Assembly: GCA_964579725.1 (NCBI GenBank)
Contig: CAZOHG010000007.1
Location: 22,057-86,056, forward strand
DNA length: 64,000 nucleotides
Origin: CAZOHG01 sp964579725
GTDB lineage: Bacteria; Zhuqueibacterota; JdFR-76; BMS3Abin05
Reading direction: 5' to 3'
In this document: positions 53,669 to 62,434 of the stretch, one piece after another
Numbering within the stretch: the first letter of the stretch is position 1
How the letters are laid out: each line of letters begins with the position of its first letter
Position numbers and translations under genes: made by a program
Notes under the pieces: model-generated
Databases searched by the model: none
Seen by the model: only the letters and a program-made list of their open reading frames with translations
What the model was told of the DNA's origin: nothing

Positions 53669-54783
53669 AATAATACCCTTTTCATTTCAATCAACGAACG
53701 TTTGATTTGCCCCAGTTTTTTAATCCCTTCAAATTCCGCTTTGGCCACAAGATGACTCCGAAAACTCGGACTGTAGATTTTTAAATGCAAATGCGGCCGG
53801 AGCTTGCCGTTAAGCTGCAATTTCCAGGGCTCGACGTCTCCAAGGAGGTGATTTCGGGCCAAACCCTGTTCCGTTGCCCAGCGAATGACTTCCGTTTTAA
53901 GAACAAATCCCGCCGAAACCGAAGCCCACGCCGCATCATAAGCGATTTTTTGGCTGTACAATTCTTTCCCGTATTCAAAAGCCATTTCGTACGCGGCCGG
54001 TTTGCCATGAAGGAAAAGGACAAATCCCCGAAATTGTCCTTTGGCTGCCATGGCTCGCAGCAAAAGTCTGTAAAATTTTTTTACCTCTGGTCGGGACAAC
54101 AAATCTTTGCCCACTTTGAATTTCCACGATTTTTTCTCGATTTCTTCCACGTGCCGCCAGAAGTCCGGCAAGTTCCGGGTGTCAAAATATTTTCTGATTT
54201 CAAACCCCGGGATTTCCTCAATTTTCCGCCTTTTCTTGCGTACGTTGTACCGTGATTTTTTAGAAAGGCCGTTCACGTATTCCTCAAAACTCCTGGGCAA
54301 ATCTACAACCGGTGAGCCGATGCTGGGTTTGGTTCCCCAACAAAAACGGCGCAATCGGGCATTTTTTCGAATAAAGCCAAGAAAAGGGTCTGTTTCGTCC
54401 AAGAGCTCCAGAAAAATCAAGTCCCAGGATCGCCCCTTTTGCTCAAGATAGTCAATAAATTTCTCATAGACGTTCGGATTTTCCTGACTCAACACGAGCC
54501 CGGTTTCATTGGAATGGGAATTGGCCGCAAAAAACAACGTTTGAAGCGTCAATCCGAATTGAGATGAATGCCCCACCCGCAAGGGCGCAAAAGCCACGGG
54601 ACGACCGGCCTCCTCAAATTGCAACATGTGCAGGCTATTTCCGGCGCCGAATGCTTTCCACCAGGCCCAGACCCACTCGTGTTGCAGAAAAGGACGATTT
54701 ACTCTACTTTTTTCCAGCAAACCATTCCATTCCCGGCGCAGCGCCAAGAAATCTTCCTCTTGTGTCATCACACGAATTGTCAC
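53665..54783 (-). CDS. CelD/FemAB-like GNAT acyltransferase (second)
   Basis: 372 aa, the same length and layout as the protein at 48928-50046: conserved N-terminal FLQHEWVWAWWKAFG and a BioF2-like GNAT domain with AAYEMAFEYGKELYSQKIAYDAAWASVSAGFVLKTEVIRWATEQGLARNHLLGDVEPWKLQ. The two are diverged paralogues and may modify different sugars. GTG at 54783 overlaps the TGA of wzc (4 bp). Confidence 0.8.
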   Translation of the reverse strand: MTIRVMTQEEDFLALRREWNGLLEKSRVNRPFLQHEWVWAWWKAFGAGNSLHMLQFEEAGRPVAFAPLRVGHSSQFGLTLQTLFFAANSHSNETGLVLSQENPNVYEKFIDYLEQKGRSWDLIFLELLDETDPFLGFIRKNARLRRFCWGTKPSIGSPVVDLPRSFEEYVNGLSKKSRYNVRKKRRKIEEIPGFEIRKYFDTRNLPDFWRHVEEIEKKSWKFKVGKDLLSRPEVKKFYRLLLRAMAAKGQFRGFVLFLHGKPAAYEMAFEYGKELYSQKIAYDAAWASVSAGFVLKTEVIRWATEQGLARNHLLGDVEPWKLQLNGKLRPHLHLKIYSPSFRSHLVAKAEFEGIKKLGQIKRSLIEMKRVLL

Positions 54784-57152
54784 GATTTGTACGTCTCCCT
54801 TTGTTTGGACTGTTTGTTCCGCTTTTCTTGTTTGCTTCGGCTGCGGTGAATGGGGCCGGTCTTAATAAATTTATTCAGATTTCGAATCAGGGGCTCGTGA
54901 GGTTTTTCTTCCCCGTAATAATTTTTGTAATAGTTGCTGTAATAATTGTACGGCCCGTATTCTTCCCGGAAATTTAATTTGTTAATCACCACGCCCAGAA
55001 AAGGAATCTTCGCTTTGTTCATGATTTTAAGACATTGCTTGGCGGCGTTTTCCTGCGTTTTGGCCGCCTCAATAATCAGAACCATGCCGTCGGCGTATTT
55101 GCCCAACAACAACGGATCGGAAAAAGAAATGAGCGGCGGGGTGTCTACGATGATATAGTCGTAGGCTTCCCTCAGTTTATTCAAAAACACGGGCAGTTTT
55201 TCCGAGGCAAAAATCGCGAGCGGATTGTCAATTTGGCCACCGCTGGTTACCAATTCCAGACGTCGTTTGTGTTCAGGCGCACGCCGCACCAGCGAATCCA
55301 CAGGAACACCCTGCGACAATATTTCCACCAACCCATCCCGTCGTGAAACCTGAAACAATCGGTGAAGCGTCGGACGCCGCAGATCCGAATCGATTAAAAC
55401 AATGTGTTTGTTGGATTGTGCCAACGCCACGGCCAAGTTAGCCGCCACGGTGGATTTGCCTTCATTGGGACCGGCGCTGGTTAGTACAATAATGTGTCCC
55501 TGCCCGGGTCGCACCGGAAGCAGCAGCTCCAATTGCGTTTGTAGGCGGCGCAAACTTTCCGAAACAGGTGAATTGGGATAGTGAACCACGTACACCCGAT
55601 CGAGACTCTTACTTAATTTGTTGTGATTTCGGGAGTCTTTCCCTTCGTCATCCTCTTTTTTCAACTTAATCTTGTAAAAATCCGGGATAGCTGTCAAAAC
55701 GGGAACACCCAAATGCGATTCGACCTCTTCAATGGTCCGCATGGTCACATTTTGCCATTCAATGAGGTAGGCAATCCCAATTCCGAAAATGAGCCCTAAG
55801 ATGGCTCCCAAAACAATTTTCACCGTTTGGTGCTGCTTGTTGGGCAGAGATGGAAAAGAGGCGGGCATGAGAATTTGAACATTTCCGACTTTTTCGGCCT
55901 CGACCATTTGGATCTTTTCGTTGTTATTTACCAACGATTGGTAGTTAAGCCGCTGGGTTTCCACATTCTGTACCAGCTCAAACAGGTGCTGTTCTTTTTT
56001 GGGCATGTCGTACAGAAGTTTGTGTTTGTAATCGTCGGCCAGAATTTTGTAGCTCTTTTCCTTGTTTTTTAGGGAGTACACTTCCACCTCGGTGAATATT
56101 TTTTCGATGTACAAATCCTGCCAGTTGAACACTGTTTTCAAATTGATTTGTTGGCTTTTGTCCAGGCTACCGATAATTTTTTTCAAATCCGCCACGGTTT
56201 TTTCGATTTCCTGATTAATGGCCACCATTTTGGGGTGTTCATTTGTGTACATGGCCGACGCAATCACCCGTTGTTTTTCAAGAGCGATCAGTTTGTCTTT
56301 CAAAATGCCGATCTGAGGCACACGCGTTTCAATGTTTCGAATTTCGGGAAATTTTGTGGCGAGCTCGTTCAGTTTGCGATTCAGCATGTGCAGGCGGTCT
56401 TCCGCCAAGCTGCGCTGGGTTTTGACTTCCACGTAGGCATTTTCAATAGAATTCAGCCTGCCGGAAAGTTCAAAAGCCTGGCTCTGATTGGTGGGTAGTC
56501 CCTTGCTCTGCTTGTATTTTGCCAGATCATCTTCCGCCTGCTTCAGATTTTTGTAGGCCTTTTTAATCTGATTTTCAAAAAACGAGCGCAAAATGGTCAG
56601 GCGGTCGCGGAGGTTTTCAAGATTGAATTGCATAAATTGTTGGGCCACCACCTGAGCGATTCGCTGCGCCTTTTGAGGATTTTGCGATGTGACCTGAATC
56701 TGAATGACGCCGCCACCCAAATGGCGCACCGAAATCATCTTGGTCAAATTTTCCACCACCTGTGCGTCAGGAGTTAACTGAATGGCGCGAAACCCAAAAA
56801 TCTTTTTGACCCCCAGCTTGATTTTCTCAACTGTCGAGGGATCGTCCACGGAGAGACTTTTGTAGATGTCCCGCGGGAGTGCCTCCGCCACCCTTTTCTT
56901 GAAACTCTGGCTTTGAATAATATCCAACTGATTGGCAATGGTCAAATGCGTTTTGGTGTCGATATTGTCCTGTACCACGTCCGTCAGTGAACGGTCGAAA
57001 ATCGCCAATTTGACAGTGGATGTGTAGGTTGGCTTTGCAAAGCGCGACATAAGGAAAATCAACCCGGTCACCAAAAGGGTCGAAAGCAGAATAAGTCGCC
57101 GGTGCCGGTAAAGAATTCGAATATGTTCATTCAGATTAATGCCGTTTTCCAT
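54780..57152 (-). CDS. Polysaccharide chain-length regulator/tyrosine autokinase, Wzc-like
   Basis: 790 aa. N-terminal Wzz domain anchored by an N-terminal helix (RRLILLSTLLVTGLIFLMS), a long coiled-coil periplasmic region (about 170-410), a second helix near 455-470, then a BY-kinase domain with Walker A AGPNEGKST near residue 557, Walker A-prime VLIDSDLRRPTLHRL, Walker B IIVDTPP and a C-terminal tyrosine cluster (YGPYNYYSNYYKNYYG). Controls polymer length and export with Wza. AAGGAGG precedes the ATG; it follows the AAA+ gene by 16 bp. Confidence 0.92.
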   Translation of the reverse strand: MENGINLNEHIRILYRHRRLILLSTLLVTGLIFLMSRFAKPTYTSTVKLAIFDRSLTDVVQDNIDTKTHLTIANQLDIIQSQSFKKRVAEALPRDIYKSLSVDDPSTVEKIKLGVKKIFGFRAIQLTPDAQVVENLTKMISVRHLGGGVIQIQVTSQNPQKAQRIAQVVAQQFMQFNLENLRDRLTILRSFFENQIKKAYKNLKQAEDDLAKYKQSKGLPTNQSQAFELSGRLNSIENAYVEVKTQRSLAEDRLHMLNRKLNELATKFPEIRNIETRVPQIGILKDKLIALEKQRVIASAMYTNEHPKMVAINQEIEKTVADLKKIIGSLDKSQQINLKTVFNWQDLYIEKIFTEVEVYSLKNKEKSYKILADDYKHKLLYDMPKKEQHLFELVQNVETQRLNYQSLVNNNEKIQMVEAEKVGNVQILMPASFPSLPNKQHQTVKIVLGAILGLIFGIGIAYLIEWQNVTMRTIEEVESHLGVPVLTAIPDFYKIKLKKEDDEGKDSRNHNKLSKSLDRVYVVHYPNSPVSESLRRLQTQLELLLPVRPGQGHIIVLTSAGPNEGKSTVAANLAVALAQSNKHIVLIDSDLRRPTLHRLFQVSRRDGLVEILSQGVPVDSLVRRAPEHKRRLELVTSGGQIDNPLAIFASEKLPVFLNKLREAYDYIIVDTPPLISFSDPLLLGKYADGMVLIIEAAKTQENAAKQCLKIMNKAKIPFLGVVINKLNFREEYGPYNYYSNYYKNYYGEEKPHEPLIRNLNKFIKTGPIHRSRSKQEKRNKQSKQRETYKS

Positions 57153-57168
57153 TCTAACTCAAACCTCC

Positions 57169-58041
57169 TTAGCTGATGGGCCCCTTCATTCGGTACCAAA
57201 ATTTCTGCGGCAAATGTCTTCGCAGAAGGATTTTTTCGCCCTTTTCGGCGCGCTTGACGCTTTCGAAAATGACTTCTCGCAATTCGTCGATATTGCCTGG
57301 CCACGTATGCTCCCGCAAAATTTGCAGGACATCCGCCGAGGCAATCATCAGGGATTTTTTCAGTACGTGGCTGTACAATTTAGTAAACACCGACACGAGT
57401 GCCGGAATATTGTCCAATCGGCTTTTTAAGGGCCCCAATCGCAAACTGTAAATGGACACCCGGTAGAAAAATTCCCGAAGCAACAATTTTCGCTCGGCAA
57501 TAAAATTTAAGTCATGTCGACTGCCCAAAATCAGCCGCATGGGCTGGGCATCTTGTTTGGCATCCTCCCCGGGCCGACGCTGTACCAGTTGGTAGAGTTT
57601 TTTTTGCACCACGTACGGCAATGTGACCGCTTCCGTCAAATACAGGGTTCCGCCAAACGCCTGGCGAATTTTGGAGGCTTTCGGGTACGAGGTTTCCTCA
57701 TTTTTTTGAGAACTGATTTTAGTAGACCCGAATAAATAAAAATCCAAAAAGGAGGGTGGAACGAACTCGGTGTCGACTATGACAAAGGGCCCATTCTTCA
57801 TGGTTCCGTTGCTGTGGATGTACCTCGCCCAGTATTCTTTGCCCGCTCCTTTGGGACCTGTAACAAAAACCGGCGTTTTATAGGTGAGCAGGCGTTTTAA
57901 ATTTCGATTAAACAGACGCTTTCGCAATTCTTCCTGATCATTAAAGGGCAAGATCACCGGAACTCTCCCCTTGGGGTACAGGATGTCCAGATTTTCCATG
58001 AGCATTTGGTGCCAGTGGGAATCGAGAGAATTCACGCTCAT
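57169..58041 (-). CDS. Degenerate NtrC-type AAA+ protein, no sigma-54 loop and no DNA-binding domain
   Basis: 290 aa. An AAA+ fold of the NtrC group is recognisable: Walker A GPKGAGKE, DIPALV-type loop (LDNIPALV), HTWPGNIDELRE (sensor II) and the REFFYRVS arginine region. The GAFTGA loop that contacts sigma-54 is missing; the segment reads SYPKASKIRQAF instead. Walker B is LYLTE in place of LFLDE, so the key Asp is Thr. No C-terminal HTH follows. It may bind ATP without using it to drive sigma-54. It overlaps the receiver-PAS gene by 4 bp and precedes wzc, so a regulatory or scaffolding role in the operon is likely. Confidence 0.75.
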   Translation of the reverse strand: MSVNSLDSHWHQMLMENLDILYPKGRVPVILPFNDQEELRKRLFNRNLKRLLTYKTPVFVTGPKGAGKEYWARYIHSNGTMKNGPFVIVDTEFVPPSFLDFYLFGSTKISSQKNEETSYPKASKIRQAFGGTLYLTEAVTLPYVVQKKLYQLVQRRPGEDAKQDAQPMRLILGSRHDLNFIAERKLLLREFFYRVSIYSLRLGPLKSRLDNIPALVSVFTKLYSHVLKKSLMIASADVLQILREHTWPGNIDELREVIFESVKRAEKGEKILLRRHLPQKFWYRMKGPIS

Positions 58042-58880
58042 GCCTGCCCCTCCTCATTCAAGATAAACAACACGCCTGTAAAATAATTCATCATCAGCGG
58101 AAACCGAAGGTAGCCCGCTGCCAATTCCACGGGCTTTGTCTTTTTGTCCTGTTCCTTTAGCCGAAAATTTTGGAATTTGACATTTTTCTTTTGCCTTAGT
58201 ACACTTTCATACACCATGGCCAGATCAGATTTCTTCAACTCCGGCTTCACGGCAAATAAATTCTCTTCGTAAATATTTTCCGAGTCCTTAATCCCAAGAT
58301 AATGAAGCATCTTCCGATTGACCAATTGAACAATTCCCTCGCCGTTTAAGAGAAGAATGCCTTCTGAAATATTTTCCAAGGAAAAATGTTGAATGCTGCG
58401 CAGCCGGTTGAAATCGTTTCGCGTCTGACGCATAAAATGAAGCACCTGCTGAATTTGAAGCTGCATTTCAATGGAGGTTTTCTGCAGGCGATGGCGAAGG
58501 TAATCCGCTTGATTCCATTGGTCTAAATTTCGGTGGATTTGCAACAGCAACATTTTGAGTTGATTGACATCTGCGGGTTTAATAAAAAATTCATCCGCCC
58601 CACTTTGAATGGCCCTCACCGCCGATTTTACCGACCCCGAATCCGTGAGGACAAAAATAGGCACCCACGGCAATTCCTCTTTGACACGGGTAATCACTTC
58701 ATATTTTTCCATCCCCGGAATGGACAATTCAGTCAACACACCGTGCCAATCGCCCTTTTGCAATTTGTGGGATAGGTCTTCGGAAGAAAGACAAAGTTCC
58801 ACGTCGTGACCCCACAGTGCAAACACATCTTGCAACACACGGGCGTGCGTGGAATCATTGTCAATCAATAGCAGCTTCAT
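58038..58880 (-). CDS. Receiver-PAS protein with Glu at the phospho-acceptor site
   Basis: 280 aa. The receiver domain (1-118) has LLIDNDS, then GVLTELSIPGMEKYEV, where the usual LTD phospho-acceptor Asp is Glu; the Thr (IFVLTDSG) and Lys (FFIKPADV) are kept. A coiled segment follows, then a PAS-like domain with NISEGILLLNGEGIVQLVNRKMLHYLG. No DNA-binding domain. ATG 58880 has GAGGAGAAAGG right upstream; a longer frame from 59030 has no signal or ribosome site. First gene of the polysaccharide operon, coupled to the AAA+ gene by a 4-bp overlap. Confidence 0.75.
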   Translation of the reverse strand: MKLLLIDNDSTHARVLQDVFALWGHDVELCLSSEDLSHKLQKGDWHGVLTELSIPGMEKYEVITRVKEELPWVPIFVLTDSGSVKSAVRAIQSGADEFFIKPADVNQLKMLLLQIHRNLDQWNQADYLRHRLQKTSIEMQLQIQQVLHFMRQTRNDFNRLRSIQHFSLENISEGILLLNGEGIVQLVNRKMLHYLGIKDSENIYEENLFAVKPELKKSDLAMVYESVLRQKKNVKFQNFRLKEQDKKTKPVELAAGYLRFPLMMNYFTGVLFILNEEGQA

Positions 58881-59274
58881 CCTTTCTCCTCGATTTTTTC
58901 TTCTTCCCAAGCATTTGGTTTGTTCACGCAAATAGCTCTTTTTCCAGATTCTTCGGACAAAAAGAATGCCAAAAATCTTGTGCACGTATTTATTTAATTT
59001 TTTTATTGTTAGAAAAATAATCAAAATCATTGATTTTTTACAACAAGTGTGGAAAATTTTTGAAGGAGTAGAGAAAATGGGTGATTTTAGCTTTTATCTA
59101 TTTAATTTGTAAAGAGTTACAGAACATGTCGCATTTTTCGTGGAGAAGCCGCAAAATACGACACACGGGCAAAAGAACGTTTTAGTTTGATGGACATTGC
59201 CGACAGGTGGGTTGAAAAATGCAAAAACTTATTAAATTAAAGGTGAAAATTGGTTTGAACCATTCTGGTGGGAT
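58881..59274. promoter_or_regulatory. 394-bp promoter region of the polysaccharide operon, with a 15-bp dyad
   Basis: No coding frame. It is very AT-rich in 58985-59040. A perfect dyad with one central base, AAAATCA-T-TGATTTT, lies at 59023-59037 and is a candidate regulator site. On the minus strand a TTGTAA box upstream of it lies 17 nt from TTATTT, a poor vegetative promoter match. No GG-N10-GC sigma-54 element was found on the minus strand, although an NtrC-type gene is next door. Confidence 0.4.
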
Positions 59275-60636
59275 TTATTCCAAATTGTACTTGCGAAGTT
59301 TGCGGTACAGGGTGTCCCGGTGAATGTGTAAAATGGCCGCCGCTCGATTTCGATTGCCCCCGGTAATTTGCAAAATGCGGCGAATGTGTTCACGCTCCAA
59401 TTCTTCCAGCGAGGGAATGTGGTCGTTTAGGTCAAAATCCAATTTTTTCGCCTCGGATTCCGCACGAAAATGCTGGGGTAGATCAAACGGTTGAATGGTT
59501 TTTCCGTCACTGAGCACGACCGCACGTTGGATCACATTTCGAAGTTCCCGCACATTGCCAGGCCAGGTATGATTTTCTAAAAGACGCAACGCCGCCTCTG
59601 AAACACGTGGCTCCGGCAGGTGGTACCGTTGGCAGTACTCATGAAGAAAATGCCGCACCAAAAGAGGAATATCCGATTTAATCTGACGAAGCGGAGGTAA
59701 TTCAATGGTAATGGCATTGAGTCGGTAAAACAGGTCTTCCCGAAACAACCCCTCTTTTATTTTTTCAAACAGATTTTGATTGGTTGCCGCCACAATTCGA
59801 AAATCGGAGCGCTGCGTTTTGGTGCCGCCCAACCGTTCAAATTCACCGGTTTCCAACACCCTAAGCAATTTTGCCTGCATGGCGTAGGGCATGTCACCGA
59901 TTTCGTCCAAAAACAACGTGCCGTTTCGTGCCAATTCCAATTTTCCGGCTTTGGGTTTTCGCGCGTCTGTAAAAGCACCGGCTTCGTATCCGAAGAGTTC
60001 ACTTTCCAAAAGGTTTTCGGGCATGGCAGCACAATTTAATTTGAGAAAAGCATGTTCCGCTCGGGAACTGACGTAGTGAATCGCCCCGGCTGCCAATTCT
60101 TTTCCTGTTCCGCTCTCTCCCAAAATCAGAACCGGAAGATCGGTAGCGGCTACCTTTTGGATCGTTCGAATCACCCTTTTTACAGGGGAGGAGCGTCCTA
60201 CAATGACTACATTTCCAATGTGCAGTGCGACATCCTCCTCCCGAAAAGGATGATTCCCTTCTGCGGAAGTACCCAGCAATTCCCGAATATTTCGTACCAA
60301 ATCGTCTACATGAATGGGCTTTAAAATATAATTGGCAGCCCCTTGATGAATGCTTTCCACGGCCGATTGAATAGAGCCGTAGCCGGTCATAATGACGACA
60401 TGGGTGTGAGGCCAGCGCTGCTTAACTTGTTTCAAAAGTTGGAAACCCGACATCCCCGGCATCCGCACATCGGTCAAGACCACATCCACCTCCTGAAGCT
60501 CCAAAAGTCTCAGGGCCTCGCGACCGCTGGCAGCGGTAAACACCTGAAAACCCTCAAGGGTTAGGGAATCGCGAAGGGTCTTGAGCAGATGTTTCTCGTC
60601 ATCTACAATTAAGATTTTTGAAAGGGTTTGGGTCAT
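59275..60636 (-). CDS. Sigma-54-dependent response regulator, NtrC type, with GAFTDA loop
   Basis: 453 aa. Receiver with LTDVRMPGMSGF (Asp intact), AAA+ domain with Walker A GESGTGKE, sigma-54 loop GAFTDA (fourth position after GAFT is Asp rather than Gly), Walker B FLDEIGDM, and C-terminal Fis-type HTH (NRNRAAAILHIHRDTLYRKLRKY). The variant loop occurs in some natural activators but usually affects sigma-54 contact. It starts directly after the sensor kinase stop codon (60637), so the two are one unit. Probably controls the adjacent polysaccharide operon. Confidence 0.88.
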   Translation of the reverse strand: MTQTLSKILIVDDEKHLLKTLRDSLTLEGFQVFTAASGREALRLLELQEVDVVLTDVRMPGMSGFQLLKQVKQRWPHTHVVIMTGYGSIQSAVESIHQGAANYILKPIHVDDLVRNIRELLGTSAEGNHPFREEDVALHIGNVVIVGRSSPVKRVIRTIQKVAATDLPVLILGESGTGKELAAGAIHYVSSRAEHAFLKLNCAAMPENLLESELFGYEAGAFTDARKPKAGKLELARNGTLFLDEIGDMPYAMQAKLLRVLETGEFERLGGTKTQRSDFRIVAATNQNLFEKIKEGLFREDLFYRLNAITIELPPLRQIKSDIPLLVRHFLHEYCQRYHLPEPRVSEAALRLLENHTWPGNVRELRNVIQRAVVLSDGKTIQPFDLPQHFRAESEAKKLDFDLNDHIPSLEELEREHIRRILQITGGNRNRAAAILHIHRDTLYRKLRKYNLE

Positions 60637-62163
60637 TTATTTCACGGGAAATTTTAAAATAAATGTGGTTCCTTTGCCCGGCTCGGAATCGAAATCAATC
60701 TCGCCCCGATTTCGTCGGACGCCGGATTGCACAATGCTCAGACCAAGGCCGGTTCCGTTGGTTTCCGATTTAGTTGTAAAAAAGGGATCGAAAATCTTGT
60801 TTTGAATCTCGGGGGGGATTCCGGCACCGGTGTCTGAGATCTCCACTAAAATCCACCCCCCTGGCGAATAGTCCGTGCTAATAGAAAGCGTCCCGCCATT
60901 CACCATGGCTTCTTTGGCGTTAATAATGAGGTTCAGGAAAATTTGCTTTAAATCGTCAATATTGGCCAAACAATAGGGCACGGGCTTTAGATTCATTTGA
61001 ATTTCGATGTCCGAATGGCGCAGGTCTTTTTCAATGAGCGTCATTAAATTTTTGAGGATCTGATTAATATCCGCCGATTCCCGGTCGTCGGGACTTTTTC
61101 TCGAAAAATTCAGGAGATTGGTCACAATTCGCTGTGCCCGTTCAATTTCGGATTGAATAATTTCCAGATGGTCGCGAACATTTTGATTCTCAGGGTCGAT
61201 CACTTTCGACAAATAGTAAATAGAGGTACCGATAATATTCAGGGGATTGCGCAATTCGTGCGCGACGCCCGCTGCCAGTTGCCCGAGGGAGGCGGTTTTT
61301 TCAGAAATAATAAGCTTTTGCTGAGTCGCGTTGAGCTGACGCGTTTTGTCCGCCACTTTTTCTTCCAAGAGGTGCGTGTAATGCTGAATTTCAGCCTCCA
61401 ACCGTTCCTGTTCCGTTACGTCGCGCATAGTCAGCCGAATTTGTGTGAGGTGGTCTCCCACACGCATTCCAAAAGCACTGATATTTACAGGAATCAAGGC
61501 CCGGTGCGGGGTAACCAATTTTAAATAGGCGTTTGTGACCACAGCTCCTTCTTGCACTTTGGAAAGAATTTGAGTGAGATTGTCCACGTAATCGGGGTGA
61601 ACCAATCCGACGATTCGTTTTCCGATGAGTTTTGATCTGGGAATGCCAAGGGATTCTTCTGTTTTGCGGTTAACCCCTCGAATTGTACCGCCCGGAGTGA
61701 CCATAAAAACCAGGTCTTGAAGATTTTCAACCAAGTCACGATACCGCTCTTCCGATTCACGAAGCTCTTTGGTGCGAAGCATGAGTTCGACTCGCGCCAG
61801 CAGTTCTTCCAACTGAAAGGGCTTCACAATGTAATCGTCCGCACCAGCCTGAAAACTTTTTATTTTATCCCTTATATCACTCTTGGCCGTAAGCATCATA
61901 ATGGGCACATTTTTGAGTCTTTCAACCTGACGGATTTTTTCGCAGACGTCAATGCCATTGCCGTCCGGAAGCATGACATCTAAAAGAATCACGTCAAAAT
62001 CCTGATTCTTGGCTAAGTCCACGGCGGACGCTGCCGAAGAAGTTACAGCCACTGCGTAGCCTTTCTTTCGCAAAACGTATTCAGTGAAGCGCGCATGATC
62101 GGGCTCGTCCTCAACCACCAAGATTTGAGGTATCGATATGGTCTTATTGGATTTTCCGTTCAT
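60637..62163 (-). CDS. Hybrid sensor kinase: receiver-PAS-HisKA-HATPase
   Basis: 508 aa. N-terminal receiver (ILVVEDEPDHARF; Asp in VILLDVMLPDGNG), a PAS domain (RDLVENLQDLVFMVTPGGTIRGVNRKTEESLG), a coiled coil, HisKA with His in VAHELRNPLNIIG, and HATPase_c with NLIINAKEAMVNGG, DTGAGIPPEI and GTGLGLSIVQS. No transmembrane segments, so it is cytoplasmic. ATG 62163 has GGAAG 5 nt upstream; the longer frame from 62199 is less likely. Partner of the NtrC-type regulator that follows at once. Confidence 0.88.
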   Translation of the reverse strand: MNGKSNKTISIPQILVVEDEPDHARFTEYVLRKKGYAVAVTSSAASAVDLAKNQDFDVILLDVMLPDGNGIDVCEKIRQVERLKNVPIMMLTAKSDIRDKIKSFQAGADDYIVKPFQLEELLARVELMLRTKELRESEERYRDLVENLQDLVFMVTPGGTIRGVNRKTEESLGIPRSKLIGKRIVGLVHPDYVDNLTQILSKVQEGAVVTNAYLKLVTPHRALIPVNISAFGMRVGDHLTQIRLTMRDVTEQERLEAEIQHYTHLLEEKVADKTRQLNATQQKLIISEKTASLGQLAAGVAHELRNPLNIIGTSIYYLSKVIDPENQNVRDHLEIIQSEIERAQRIVTNLLNFSRKSPDDRESADINQILKNLMTLIEKDLRHSDIEIQMNLKPVPYCLANIDDLKQIFLNLIINAKEAMVNGGTLSISTDYSPGGWILVEISDTGAGIPPEIQNKIFDPFFTTKSETNGTGLGLSIVQSGVRRNRGEIDFDSEPGKGTTFILKFPVK

Positions 62164-62370
62164 ATTTCTTCCGAATATTTCATGGGTTTTCGTGACCATT
62201 TATTCAACCATTTTTCAATTAGGCCATCCAAAAGTAAACAATACCATTTTTTTATCGGCGAGATTTCGGAATTTTTGAAGGAAATTTTGAAGGAAAAATC
62301 AGTTTTGTGTTAAACAGCGGTGAAGTGCGCTTTTTTCTCGGAAAAAATGAGTTCTTTTTTAACCGTTTGG

Positions 62371-62418
62371 CAAAAAAGCAAATAGCCCGCCACTCAGAGT
62401 TGAGGGCGGGCTATTTGC
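62371..62418 (-). terminator. Rho-independent terminator downstream of the PorV-like gene
   Basis: GCAAATAGCCCGCC at 62378-62391 is exactly complementary to 62405-62418, with an inner CTCA/TGAG stem continuing the helix. On the minus strand the hairpin is followed by a TTTTTT run (62377-62372). It lies 16 bp past the stop codon of the PorV-like gene. The 271 bp between that gene and the sensor kinase hold nothing else clear. Confidence 0.9.
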
Positions 62419-62434
62419 GCAAAAACACGCTTCA

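Noticed and set aside
39259..58880. Exosortase/PEP-CTERM system
   Set aside because: Despite similar helper genes, no exosortase-type protein and no PEP-CTERM tail are encoded in the window.
59119..59170. Sigma-54 promoter before the polysaccharide operon (GTGTCG...TTTTGC on the minus strand)
   Set aside because: The -12 GC fits but the invariant -24 GG is GT, so it does not meet the consensus.
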